A stretch of DNA of 11,127 nt from Synergistaceae bacterium (GTDB lineage Bacteria; Synergistota; Synergistia; Synergistales; Aminobacteriaceae): assembly GCA_017427625.1 (NCBI GenBank), contig JAFRSL010000065.1, forward strand, positions 1 to 11,127. Reading direction: 5' to 3'. This document shows, one piece after another, positions 1 to 5,695 of this stretch; the first letter of the stretch is position 1; each line of letters starts with the position of its first letter. The notes beneath the pieces were generated by a model. That model did not search any database. It was not told the DNA's origin and saw only the letters and a list, made by a program, of their open reading frames with translations. A program made the position numbers and the translations under genes.

Positions 1-684
1 CACGATGCTATTACCACAGTCAAAGGATCTTTTTCCAAGACAAAAAATAATATTCTCCGGCTGATAGACAATAACATCGCAGTTCAGATCAACTGTCCAA
101 TAATGAAGCAGAATCAAGCTACATTCCAGGACGTGATACTGTGGGGACACGAGCACAAGTGCGCCGTAATTCTGGATTATGTAATAATGGCTAGAAGTGA
201 TCGGTCTGTCGATAATCTCGAACATCGGTTAACAGAGGAAGAAATCAAGTCGGTACTTGAGAGAATCGTACAGAATGATGTAGTTGTTCAGTCAAACATT
301 AAATCCTATGCTTACCGAAGCAAGTTGTCATCAGAAGTAATTGACCCTGATGAAAGGGTTTGCGGTGTGGCGTTGTCTACGATATGTATGGTTGCAAACG
401 GCAACGTATATCCTTGTGCTGGATGGCAAAAATATATTTGCGGAAATCTCAATGAGTCATCATTACAGGAGATATGGACTAGTTCACCGGCAATAAATTT
501 CTTGAGGCAGCTGCGGTTAAAGGATTTTAAGAAATGTCTTAACTGCGAGGACAAAAAATACTGCCTTATGTGCATCAGCCGAAATTCTAATGAGAGTGAA
601 ACAGGAAGCGTGTTTGATGTACCTCAAATTACGTGTGAGGCAGCCAGGATACAGCATCAAGTTTTTATGGTAACTGGCTGTTGA
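1..684 (+). CDS. Radical SAM/SPASM peptide-modifying enzyme, C-terminal part (5' end outside window)
   Basis: The frame is open from base 1 and ends at TGA 682-684, leaving 227 residues. The ATG at 103 is internal, because recognisable family sequence (HDAIT, GSFSKT, then NCPIMKQN) lies before and across it. These phrases are typical of the barrel of radical SAM maturases, which modify ribosomal peptides or protein side chains. The radical SAM CxxxCxxC cluster would be upstream of the window. The C-terminal SPASM domain is present: numbered from base 1, Cys121-x12-Gly-x4-Cys139, Cys147, then Cys179-x2-Cys182-x5-Cys188-x2-Cys191 and a late Cys212. These should bind one or two auxiliary Fe-S clusters. 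Seen: the cysteine pattern. Known: SPASM proteins act on peptides or proteins, sometimes on other substrates. The substrate is not visible here. The gene looks richer in A+T than rpoC. Its C-terminus may be altered by a frameshift (see the next ORF). Confidence 0.85.
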   Translation, partial: HDAITTVKGSFSKTKNNILRLIDNNIAVQINCPIMKQNQATFQDVILWGHEHKCAVILDYVIMARSDRSVDNLEHRLTEEEIKSVLERIVQNDVVVQSNIKSYAYRSKLSSEVIDPDERVCGVALSTICMVANGNVYPCAGWQKYICGNLNESSLQEIWTSSPAINFLRQLRLKDFKKCLNCEDKKYCLMCISRNSNESETGSVFDVPQITCEAARIQHQVFMVTGC

Positions 685-827
685 GCAAAAACAGTGACGC
701 GCTTGTAGACGGAGTAAGTTATCGTGATTTTGTGCTTGGATACTATCACAAAGGTAAATTAACGAAAGGTCTGTTTGAAGAGTTCCGCAAAGATTTGGAA
801 GACGGTAACATCGAGTTGCCGCAATAA
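681..827 (+). CDS. Small 48-residue ORF overlapping the radical SAM stop (TTGA), or a frameshifted tail of that gene
   Basis: A TTG at 681-683 shares bases with the TGA stop at 682-684 of the radical SAM gene and opens a 48-codon frame ending at TAA 825-827. The product begins SKNSDALVDGVSYRDF and is rich in charged and aromatic residues. It has no cysteine, no signal peptide and no family I recognise. No clear Shine-Dalgarno precedes the TTG, so translation would depend on coupling or reinitiation. The frame is open back to about base 639, and a one-base change in the T-run at 662-666 would join it in frame to the radical SAM protein. It may therefore be the original C-terminal tail. It is the last coding sequence before the terminator at 850-878. 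The ORF is certain; that it is an independent gene is uncertain. Confidence 0.4.
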   Translation: MSKNSDALVDGVSYRDFVLGYYHKGKLTKGLFEEFRKDLEDGNIELPQ

Positions 828-847
828 ATAGCAAACAAAAGCTCTGC

Positions 848-886
848 CAAAAAGAGAGGCCGTAAAAGCCCCTCTTTTGTTTATTT
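848..886. terminator. Bidirectional intrinsic terminator between convergent genes
   Basis: The arms 850-860 (AAAAGAGAGGC) and 868-878 (GCCCCTCTTTT) pair over 11 positions with one A-C mismatch around a 7-base loop. On the plus strand the stem is followed by GTTTATTT. On the minus strand the A-run at 849-853 supplies a short U-tract. It sits between the plus-strand radical SAM/small ORF end (827) and the minus-strand TerB-type gene stop (893), so it can serve both. Confidence 0.8.
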
Positions 887-892
887 GCCCGC

Positions 893-2785
893 TCAGTTAC
901 TCTTAAACAGCAAATTCATCAATCCCAGCACCTCATGTCCCCAATCATTCGCAGTCTTGCCTAAATCCTCCGGCGTTGGCTCATCAGTCTCACGAAGTTT
1001 CATCACCTCGCAGAGTATCGAGTTCACTTCTGGATTTTCACCAAACTCAGGCATAAAGCTCACAGCATGGAGAATCAGCCCTTTTATGCTCTTACGTTCG
1101 TCCTCCGAAAGCCATGAGCACAGGAAATTCCCGTAGTAATCCGGCCCGTACTGTGTCGGCAAATTCAGCGGCTTCTGTGCCTCAAGCCTAAGGTTATCAT
1201 CGTCCGTCAGCGTGAAATACTCGTTCATCCTCCGGCGCAATGGCTCGAATACCCTGTCCTCATCTGCCGCTATTGAAGCGCACGTGAACTCAAGTATGAA
1301 TGACGCTACTCGGTATGCCTGCGAAAGCTGAGTGCCAGGTGCAAGCTCCGTGAATAGTACCTTGTCGCTCCAGTTATATTCACGCCCCGAAATCCCCAAG
1401 TCAGGGAGAATCTGCCAGCCCTCAACCTGTGCCGTGTCTACGATGGCCTTACGTTCCTTCCCTGTGAGTTTTACGTCAGGTGTCATGCTGAACTTCATCA
1501 GCTTCCCTAAATCCCCTAACGTCGCAATCAACGGCAATTCGCTTCCCTCTGGACGCAGCGTGTTGATGAACCCCTCAAAGTCCGGACGATCCTCTATGTT
1601 CGATAGATCGGGCACTCTTTCGGCGGGCTTGTTGGCTTCGAGGAATACTTCCCACGAGTCAACGAGAGACTTGAAGATTGAGAGGTCAGCAAAGAAATCT
1701 GGAATCTCAACCGACTCATTGTCCTTCTTGCTGAGGGTTACTGATGGATTCGTGGGCTTGTATGAAAGTTTCAGAGTGTTCTGGGGCTTCAGGAGGATCA
1801 GTCCGCCCTTGCAGAGTTCCTTGTAGATTGGCGTGAATTTCTGCAGAGCTTCGTCCGAATGCCTGACTTGCGGCTGTCCTTCACGATGGAGCTTCGCGCA
1901 TGTCCTCATAACCGTGAACGCCACAACCGACGGCAACGGAAGCATTGAGTTAGCGTAGGAGTTCAGGAGAATGTCGAGCAATCCTTCAGGAACAGCGTCC
2001 ATTTTCTTGCAGAGTGCCAGCAAATCCTCGTCAGGAAGCCACACTTTTATCGCAAGCCACGTTATGAACCTCACAAGATTATCCTTCAGTGCGTCCCAGC
2101 GAAGTAACGGGAGAAGACGGAATGCCTCGTTGATGCACATTCCCAAGTCAAGCTTGTCGACGATCGTTCGCCGTTCAATGCCGTAGAGCCATATCGCTGG
2201 GTAGCACATGTGTAACGGCGGCTGTATCCTTCCTCCTGCAAGCCATGTCAGATATATTCCGCGCTGTAACGGTGTCATTGCAACGTATGACTCCGCGCCA
2301 TCAGCGGGAAGAGGCTCGTCCTTCTGCGGGAACGCTACGGGGAGCGTTACGTCGATACATGAAGGATCAGGGGTCGCAGGTTCACCGTTCGACCAGTAAG
2401 CCACAGGGCCGGGAACTACGATGTTGTCGAGCTGAACATTTCCTGCCCGTCCGCACCATCGGAGGAGGTTCGATTTTGCCTGAGCCTGCTTCTTTGGTTC
2501 GGAGGAAAGGCCGTAAGGTGAGTCTTCGCCCGCCGGGGCATGTGAGGAATACGTCGCTCCTGCTGCTCTTGCAGGGTCGGTTACGGGTTTCGCCGAAAGC
2601 ACAAAGCCTGCCTCGTCGTCGTCCTCCATGATTTCAACGTCGGGAAGATCAAGAGATTCGGGATTCTCAGGGGTAGGAGTCGGAGTTTCGGGAGCTTCTT
2701 GGGACTGCGATGCGTTACGAGATTGCTGGCGTAAGAATGCGCCTACCGCCATTGCCACGAATAAGCCTATTACGAGATATATCAT
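893..2785 (-). CDS. Membrane-anchored TerB_N/TerB-domain protein
   Basis: This 630-residue protein starts at an ATG preceded by CAGGAA with suitable spacing. Residues 2-18 form one hydrophobic helix with few charges, probably a membrane anchor leaving the rest in the cytoplasm. Residues 25-105 are a Pro/Glu/Ser-rich linker of low complexity. Residues 106-290 match the TerB_N pattern: the GRAGNVQLDNIVVPGPVAYW segment, CIDVTLPV, then TPLQRGIYLTWLAGGR at 171-186 and YGIERR at 201-206. Residues 430-525 look like a helical TerB-type segment, including YRVASFILEF at 491-500 and AADEDRVFE at 506-514. The remainder resembles the C-terminal region seen in multidomain TerB proteins. Family knowledge: TerB domains occur in tellurite and general stress-response proteins, with no settled biochemistry. 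It lies 15 bp after the DUF2156 gene and is probably cotranscribed with it. The TerB_N call is firm; the role is unknown. Confidence 0.8.
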   Translation of the reverse strand: MIYLVIGLFVAMAVGAFLRQQSRNASQSQEAPETPTPTPENPESLDLPDVEIMEDDDEAGFVLSAKPVTDPARAAGATYSSHAPAGEDSPYGLSSEPKKQAQAKSNLLRWCGRAGNVQLDNIVVPGPVAYWSNGEPATPDPSCIDVTLPVAFPQKDEPLPADGAESYVAMTPLQRGIYLTWLAGGRIQPPLHMCYPAIWLYGIERRTIVDKLDLGMCINEAFRLLPLLRWDALKDNLVRFITWLAIKVWLPDEDLLALCKKMDAVPEGLLDILLNSYANSMLPLPSVVAFTVMRTCAKLHREGQPQVRHSDEALQKFTPIYKELCKGGLILLKPQNTLKLSYKPTNPSVTLSKKDNESVEIPDFFADLSIFKSLVDSWEVFLEANKPAERVPDLSNIEDRPDFEGFINTLRPEGSELPLIATLGDLGKLMKFSMTPDVKLTGKERKAIVDTAQVEGWQILPDLGISGREYNWSDKVLFTELAPGTQLSQAYRVASFILEFTCASIAADEDRVFEPLRRRMNEYFTLTDDDNLRLEAQKPLNLPTQYGPDYYGNFLCSWLSEDERKSIKGLILHAVSFMPEFGENPEVNSILCEVMKLRETDEPTPEDLGKTANDWGHEVLGLMNLLFKSN

Positions 2786-2800
2786 TGCTATTCCTGCTTT

Positions 2801-3682
2801 CTACAATATTTCCATCTGGAACTTCTCAAGCATAAACGCCGGATTGTATGACATCTTTGCCTCTCTAAGTCCAGTTTCGCCCATATCCTCCTCACGGTTT
2901 ACCCACGTGTACCCTTCAGCATTCTCCTTCAGGAACATGTAGTTGATGGCCTGATAGCTCCCCGCGTATTCTGGGACTGCCTTCTCGAAGCGGACATCAA
3001 GATTCTCTGCGTCAAGCTCCTCAGCAATCGTGTAAGCGACGATCTTGTCGTCAACCTTCAGCATTCCTCCCTTGAACTTGAAATCCCCCCAGTGTTCCAA
3101 TGCGTTCTGAATTGCAACGTCCTCGTCGTTAAGAGACTCTGCTTCGTCGGGTGTCATCGTCTGCATTCGGTGTTCGCGCCATCTCTCCTGAAACTCCATT
3201 ATCTCCGCAAAATCCTTCGGCGTTATCGGGTAATAGTCCCACTCGTAGCCGTCAAGGAATGCCCTCACACGGTTGCGTTTATGAGCGTATGCCTTACCCT
3301 TCAGGGCTATCATGTCCTTCACAGCGTAGACGTATTCGTGCTGATCCCTGTCATCAATAAACCTGAGATTTTCACGGCCGCTGAGAATTTCCTTGACCTT
3401 AGCCGGAACATCGTAGATTATATCGCCTGAGCTGAAGTTCGAGAGTTCTGCGTCCCAGTCTTTAACAGCGTCCCAGTTTCCGCACGGCCCGAATATTCCC
3501 GGCAATGGCCCGCCAGATTTGAGCCAGCATATTTCTCCGTCAGTCTCAGAGATCTCGATCGGACAGGCGTGCTGCCATGCCCACAATCCGAAGAATGAAT
3601 ACTCCGCGTAATGTACCGGTGATGCTTGATAGTAGCGCGTGTATATGTCTTTGTCCTGCCATGTCAACTTCCTGAAATTCAT
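2801..3682 (-). CDS. DUF2156 (phosphatidylglycerol lysyltransferase C-terminal-like, GNAT-fold) protein
   Basis: The 293 residues are the usual size for stand-alone DUF2156 proteins. Hallmarks seen: KGKAYAHKRNRVRAF at 128-142 followed by YEWDYYPI, the FQERWREHR stretch at 164-172, the GGMLKVDDKIVAYTIAEEL strand block at 205-223, and the closing VNREEDMGETGLREAKMSY at 261-279. In the family this region has an acyltransferase fold related to the aminoacyl-tRNA-dependent domain of MprF. Stand-alone members have no established substrate. There is no membrane segment, so it is probably cytosolic. The ATG at 3682 has AGAAAGGA upstream at somewhat long spacing (about 11 bases). The 86-bp gap back to HU contains the HU terminator, and I see no convincing promoter of its own. 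The TerB_N gene follows after 15 bp. Confidence 0.88.
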   Translation of the reverse strand: MNFRKLTWQDKDIYTRYYQASPVHYAEYSFFGLWAWQHACPIEISETDGEICWLKSGGPLPGIFGPCGNWDAVKDWDAELSNFSSGDIIYDVPAKVKEILSGRENLRFIDDRDQHEYVYAVKDMIALKGKAYAHKRNRVRAFLDGYEWDYYPITPKDFAEIMEFQERWREHRMQTMTPDEAESLNDEDVAIQNALEHWGDFKFKGGMLKVDDKIVAYTIAEELDAENLDVRFEKAVPEYAGSYQAINYMFLKENAEGYTWVNREEDMGETGLREAKMSYNPAFMLEKFQMEIL

Positions 3683-3708
3683 GTTTATGATTATTCCTTT
3701 CTGTACAC

Positions 3709-3741
3709 AAAAAAAGCGGCTCTCATTTTTACGGGAACCGC
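3709..3741 (-). terminator. Intrinsic terminator of the HU gene, inside the DUF2156 leader
   Basis: Read on the minus strand, GCGGTTCCC pairs with GAGAGCCGC (plus-strand arms 3733-3741 and 3716-3724) with one G-U pair and one A-C mismatch. The loop is 8 bases, followed by seven T (A-run 3709-3715). It begins 28 bases after the HU stop and ends 26 bases before the DUF2156 start. It therefore ends HU transcripts or partly attenuates read-through into the downstream pair. Confidence 0.82.
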
Positions 3742-3768
3742 CGTTATGCTTTGTTGCCTGGTTATGTC

Positions 3769-4062
3769 CTACTTGTTGATTGGTGCGTCGACAACGCTGT
3801 CTTTGAGGTCCTTGCCCGGTCGGAATACGGGGACTTTCTTCGCCGGAATCTGTACTACCTTCGACGGATCCTGCGGGTTGCGGCCCTCTCTTGCGGCCCT
3901 CTCTCGGACTTCAAACACTCCAAACCCTACGAACGTGCATTTGTCGCCTTTCGTCAGCGCGCCCTGAATCTCGGCGAACACCTCATCTACTACGGGAGCG
4001 ACATCTTTCTTCCGCATTCCGAGCTTGGTTGTGATTGAGTCGATAAGTTCTGCTTTCGTCAT
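3769..4062 (-). CDS. HU-family nucleoid DNA-binding protein
   Basis: At 97 residues this is slightly longer than typical HU (about 90), because of a short tail ending DAPINK. The helical dimerisation half MTKAELIDSITTKLG is followed by the conserved core FVGFGVFEVRERAAREGRNP at residues 44-63. The beta-arm region then ends with PAKKVPVFRPGKDLKDSV. Pro63 sits at the position of the DNA-kinking proline in the HU/IHF arm. The arm reads NPQDPSKVVQIP rather than the common NPxTGxxIxIP. HU homodimers bend and compact DNA and affect replication and transcription broadly. The start is firm: GGAGGT lies 6 bases before the ATG. The gene has its own terminator and promoter candidates, and is divergent from the SSB-like gene. 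I cannot distinguish an HU from an IHF-like role by sequence alone. Confidence 0.96.
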   Translation of the reverse strand: MTKAELIDSITTKLGMRKKDVAPVVDEVFAEIQGALTKGDKCTFVGFGVFEVRERAAREGRNPQDPSKVVQIPAKKVPVFRPGKDLKDSVVDAPINK

Positions 4063-4093
4063 GATTTACACCTCCTATTGAAAACTTTCCTGC

Positions 4094-4142
4094 ATTTTAA
4101 CAGCTTTTGCAAATTATGCAATATGTGGGGACGCTATTTCAA
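4094..4142 (-). promoter_or_regulatory. Candidate sigma-70-type promoter(s) for the HU gene
   Basis: Reading the minus strand, TTGAAA (4142-4137), an 18-base spacer and CATAAT (4118-4113) make a good match to -35/-10 elements, each 5 of 6. A second, overlapping candidate is TTGCAT (4121-4116), a 16-base spacer and TAAAAT (4099-4094). Both would start transcription 30-50 bases before the HU ATG. This comes from reading hexamers only; no start site is known. Confidence 0.5.
4107..4121. promoter_or_regulatory. Small inverted repeat TTGCA-N5-TGCAA in the HU promoter region
   Basis: A perfect 5-bp inverted repeat with a 5-bp AT-only spacer (AATTA) covers the -10 hexamer of the upstream HU promoter candidate and the -35 hexamer of the downstream one. 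Its placement would suit an operator. The regulator is unknown, and a 5-bp arm in AT-rich DNA can arise by chance. Confidence 0.3.
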
Positions 4143-4188
4143 AGGATTTGTTGTAGAATAACTACGATTAAATTTATATCATTACACA

Positions 4189-4197
4189 GAGGGTGAT
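4189..4197 (+). promoter_or_regulatory. Ribosome binding site that sets the start of the SSB-like gene at ATG 4202
   Basis: GAGGGTGAT at 4189-4197 closely matches the complement of the 16S rRNA 3' end (GGAGGTGAT). It is well placed for the ATG at 4202-4204. The in-frame GTG at 4193 lies inside this element and would have no Shine-Dalgarno of its own, so it is not the likely start. Confidence 0.7.
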
Positions 4198-4201
4198 TCC
4201 G

Positions 4202-4762
4202 ATGAACAATGTAAACTCAGTTACCATCTCAGGTCTCATTCATCACCTGAGCAAAAAGAAAAACAGCAGCTATTTCCCTTTCTCGATACGCCACGAAAAT
4301 TCCTGGACTGACGGATCAACTCGAAAAGATTTTCTCAACGCGCGAGCTTTCCGTGATGACCTCAGAGAATTTCTCGCCGGCCTCGATGAGAATACCCCCG
4401 TAATCGTCAAAGGCATCCTCCGTTCCTCAAAAGGAAGCGGCGAATTGTTCCTCGATGTTACGGAGGCAAAAACTCTCCCTGAGCTTGGGGAAGTTGTCAA
4501 CAGCGTTGAGCTTTCGGGGGCCTTCCACGTCATCAAGGCTCAGAATGAGGGCGTTACCGGCATCGGGAAGTATACCCGCTTCGCCGTAAAGCAGGAAGAC
4601 CCGGTGAACGGCAAAGACTTCATCGTCGTCCGTGTATATGATGAAGCCATGAGGAATTTCCTCGCAGGGAAAAATGACAATGACCCCGTAAACGTTCACG
4701 GCACTCTCAGGTCTTCACGCGGAAGCGGGGTTAATTATGTAATGTGCGGAAAACTAGAATAG
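4202..4762 (+). CDS. Tandem-duplicated SSB-like (probable OB-fold) protein
   Basis: The 186-residue protein is two diverged copies of one module, about residues 5-90 and 100-186. Each copy opens with NSV(T/E)(I/L)SG, has an F-x-(I/V)-(R/K) strand, and continues with KDF, FLAG, PV-x-V-x-G-x-LRSS(K/R)GSG. Over the 40-residue blocks 41-80 and 137-176 I count 21 identical positions. The layout resembles single-stranded DNA-binding (SSB/PriB-like) OB-folds: a V-x-(I/L)-x-G opening strand, a central (A/V)-R-x-(F/Y) strand and a late V-x-G-x-L strand. There is no acidic SSB C-terminal tip; the protein ends GKLE. I infer nucleic-acid binding, with both folds in one chain possibly substituting for a dimer. 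It is divergent from HU and 12 bp upstream of an RpiR-family regulator, probably in one operon. The duplication is seen directly; the OB-fold and SSB assignment is inferred. Confidence 0.7.
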   Translation: MNNVNSVTISGLIHHLSKKKNSSYFPFSIRHENSWTDGSTRKDFLNARAFRDDLREFLAGLDENTPVIVKGILRSSKGSGELFLDVTEAKTLPELGEVVNSVELSGAFHVIKAQNEGVTGIGKYTRFAVKQEDPVNGKDFIVVRVYDEAMRNFLAGKNDNDPVNVHGTLRSSRGSGVNYVMCGKLE

Positions 4763-4774
4763 TGAGATGACATT

Positions 4775-5644
4775 ATGGACATTCAGCGGCTTGAAGATAA
4801 CATTCGCGGAAAGCTCAACAACTTTCCGGCAAAGACGAGAAGAGTAGCGGAGTACATTCTGGGTAACGCTCCGGAACTTGCATTCCATTCGATCACCGAG
4901 ACTGCCGAGAAATTAGCCGTCTCCCGCGCCCAGTTGGTCAGAGTTGCCAGAATGCTCGGCTTCGATGGCTATGCTGACCTCAAGAACAGTCTCCAGAAAA
5001 GGCTCCTTAACCAAGTCATTCCGTCAGCAAGCGACAATGTACCCGACGACACTTCTGACATTGCCCTGAGATTATGCCGTCTCGAAAAATCCAACCTGGA
5101 CGAGACTTACAGAAACTTCTCCGATAACGCTGAGAACGTCCGGAAATTCTGTTCGTCTGCATTAAGCTCTGACGCAATCTACTGCATGGGGTGGGGTATA
5201 TCCTCCCTTCCCGCTGAATGGCTATACACCAGGTTCGCCGAGCTTGGCCTCAAAAGCGTCCTGATGCGAAGAGGCTCTCTTTCACTCCTTGAGCAAGCAC
5301 GCGGCATCGGTGAGAATGACATGCTCATAGTCTGTGAACTTCCCAGCTATGTAATCGAGGTTACTGAGGCAGCGTCGCAGATTTCTGAGAGGGGCACTAC
5401 CGTTGTTGCTATTACTGACAGCGGAGCAGCACCTGTGTGCCAGTATTCTGACATTCAGTTCTATGTAAGTGATGATTCGCCGCTTTTCGGGAGCAGCCTT
5501 ATAGGATCGATGTTCGCGGTGCATGTGCTGACATCAATACTTGCGAAAGAGATGGGCAATGAGGGCAAGCGTGCTTTGGAGGAGCAGAGGGACGGCCTCA
5601 ACGATGAGCGCGTATATTACCCGTCATTCGGTTTGAGATACTAA
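4775..5644 (+). CDS. RpiR/MurR-family transcriptional regulator (HTH_6 + SIS)
   Basis: The 289-residue length is standard. Residues 1-77 form the RpiR winged-helix region: FPAKTRRVAEYIL at 17-29, then ITETAEKLAVSRAQLVRVAR at 40-59 as the helix-turn-helix, followed by LGFDGYADLK. Residues 120-260 are a SIS domain, with the first phosphate-loop motif GWGISS at 139-144 and a late AITDSGAAPV stretch at 212-221. RpiR proteins usually bind phosphosugars through SIS and control sugar or amino-sugar genes. Here the usual second-loop signature S-x-S-G-x-T is replaced by ELPSYV at 188-193, so ligand binding may differ or be lost. The start has only a weak GTGAG-type site 12 bp after the upstream stop, suggesting coupling with the SSB-like gene. 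No sugar catabolism gene is visible beside it, so its target is unclear. Confidence 0.9.
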   Translation: MDIQRLEDNIRGKLNNFPAKTRRVAEYILGNAPELAFHSITETAEKLAVSRAQLVRVARMLGFDGYADLKNSLQKRLLNQVIPSASDNVPDDTSDIALRLCRLEKSNLDETYRNFSDNAENVRKFCSSALSSDAIYCMGWGISSLPAEWLYTRFAELGLKSVLMRRGSLSLLEQARGIGENDMLIVCELPSYVIEVTEAASQISERGTTVVAITDSGAAPVCQYSDIQFYVSDDSPLFGSSLIGSMFAVHVLTSILAKEMGNEGKRALEEQRDGLNDERVYYPSFGLRY

Positions 5645-5653
5645 GAAACCAAC

Positions 5654-5695
5654 AAAAATCCCCCCAGCCTTTTGAGACCAGGGGGGAATATTTTT
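5654..5695. terminator. Bidirectional terminator between the RpiR gene and rpoC
   Basis: TCCCCCC at 5659-5665 pairs with GGGGGGA at 5681-5687 around a 15-base loop. Five T at 5691-5695 follow on the plus strand, and the A-run 5654-5658 gives five T on the minus strand. The plus-strand T-tract overlaps the rpoC stop codon (TAA on the minus strand, 5696-5694), so the two convergent transcripts end within a few bases of each other. Confidence 0.82.

Noticed and set aside
517..834. 105-codon minus-strand frame opposite the radical SAM end
   Set aside because: It crosses the SPASM cysteine region on the opposite strand and has no recognisable domain.
1332..2631. Several plus-strand frames (1332-1826, 1971-2186, 2245-2631) antisense to the TerB_N gene
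   Set aside because: The minus-strand frame has clear TerB_N motifs and a ribosome binding site; these frames show no domain and Ser/Arg-rich shadow composition.
3725..3732. Riboswitch or structured leader in the DUF2156 upstream region
   Set aside because: The only clear structure is the simple terminator hairpin, and the gap of 86 bases is too short for an aptamer plus expression platform that I can recognise.
4148..4180. Plus-strand promoter for the SSB-like gene (TTGTTG or TTGTAG with TATATC)
   Set aside because: Hexamer matches are weak and spacings are poor (18-21 bases); a promoter must exist nearby but I cannot place it.
4193..4201. GTG at 4193 as start of the SSB-like gene (three extra residues)
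   Set aside because: The GTG is part of the Shine-Dalgarno element GAGGGTGAT serving the ATG at 4202 and would lack its own site.
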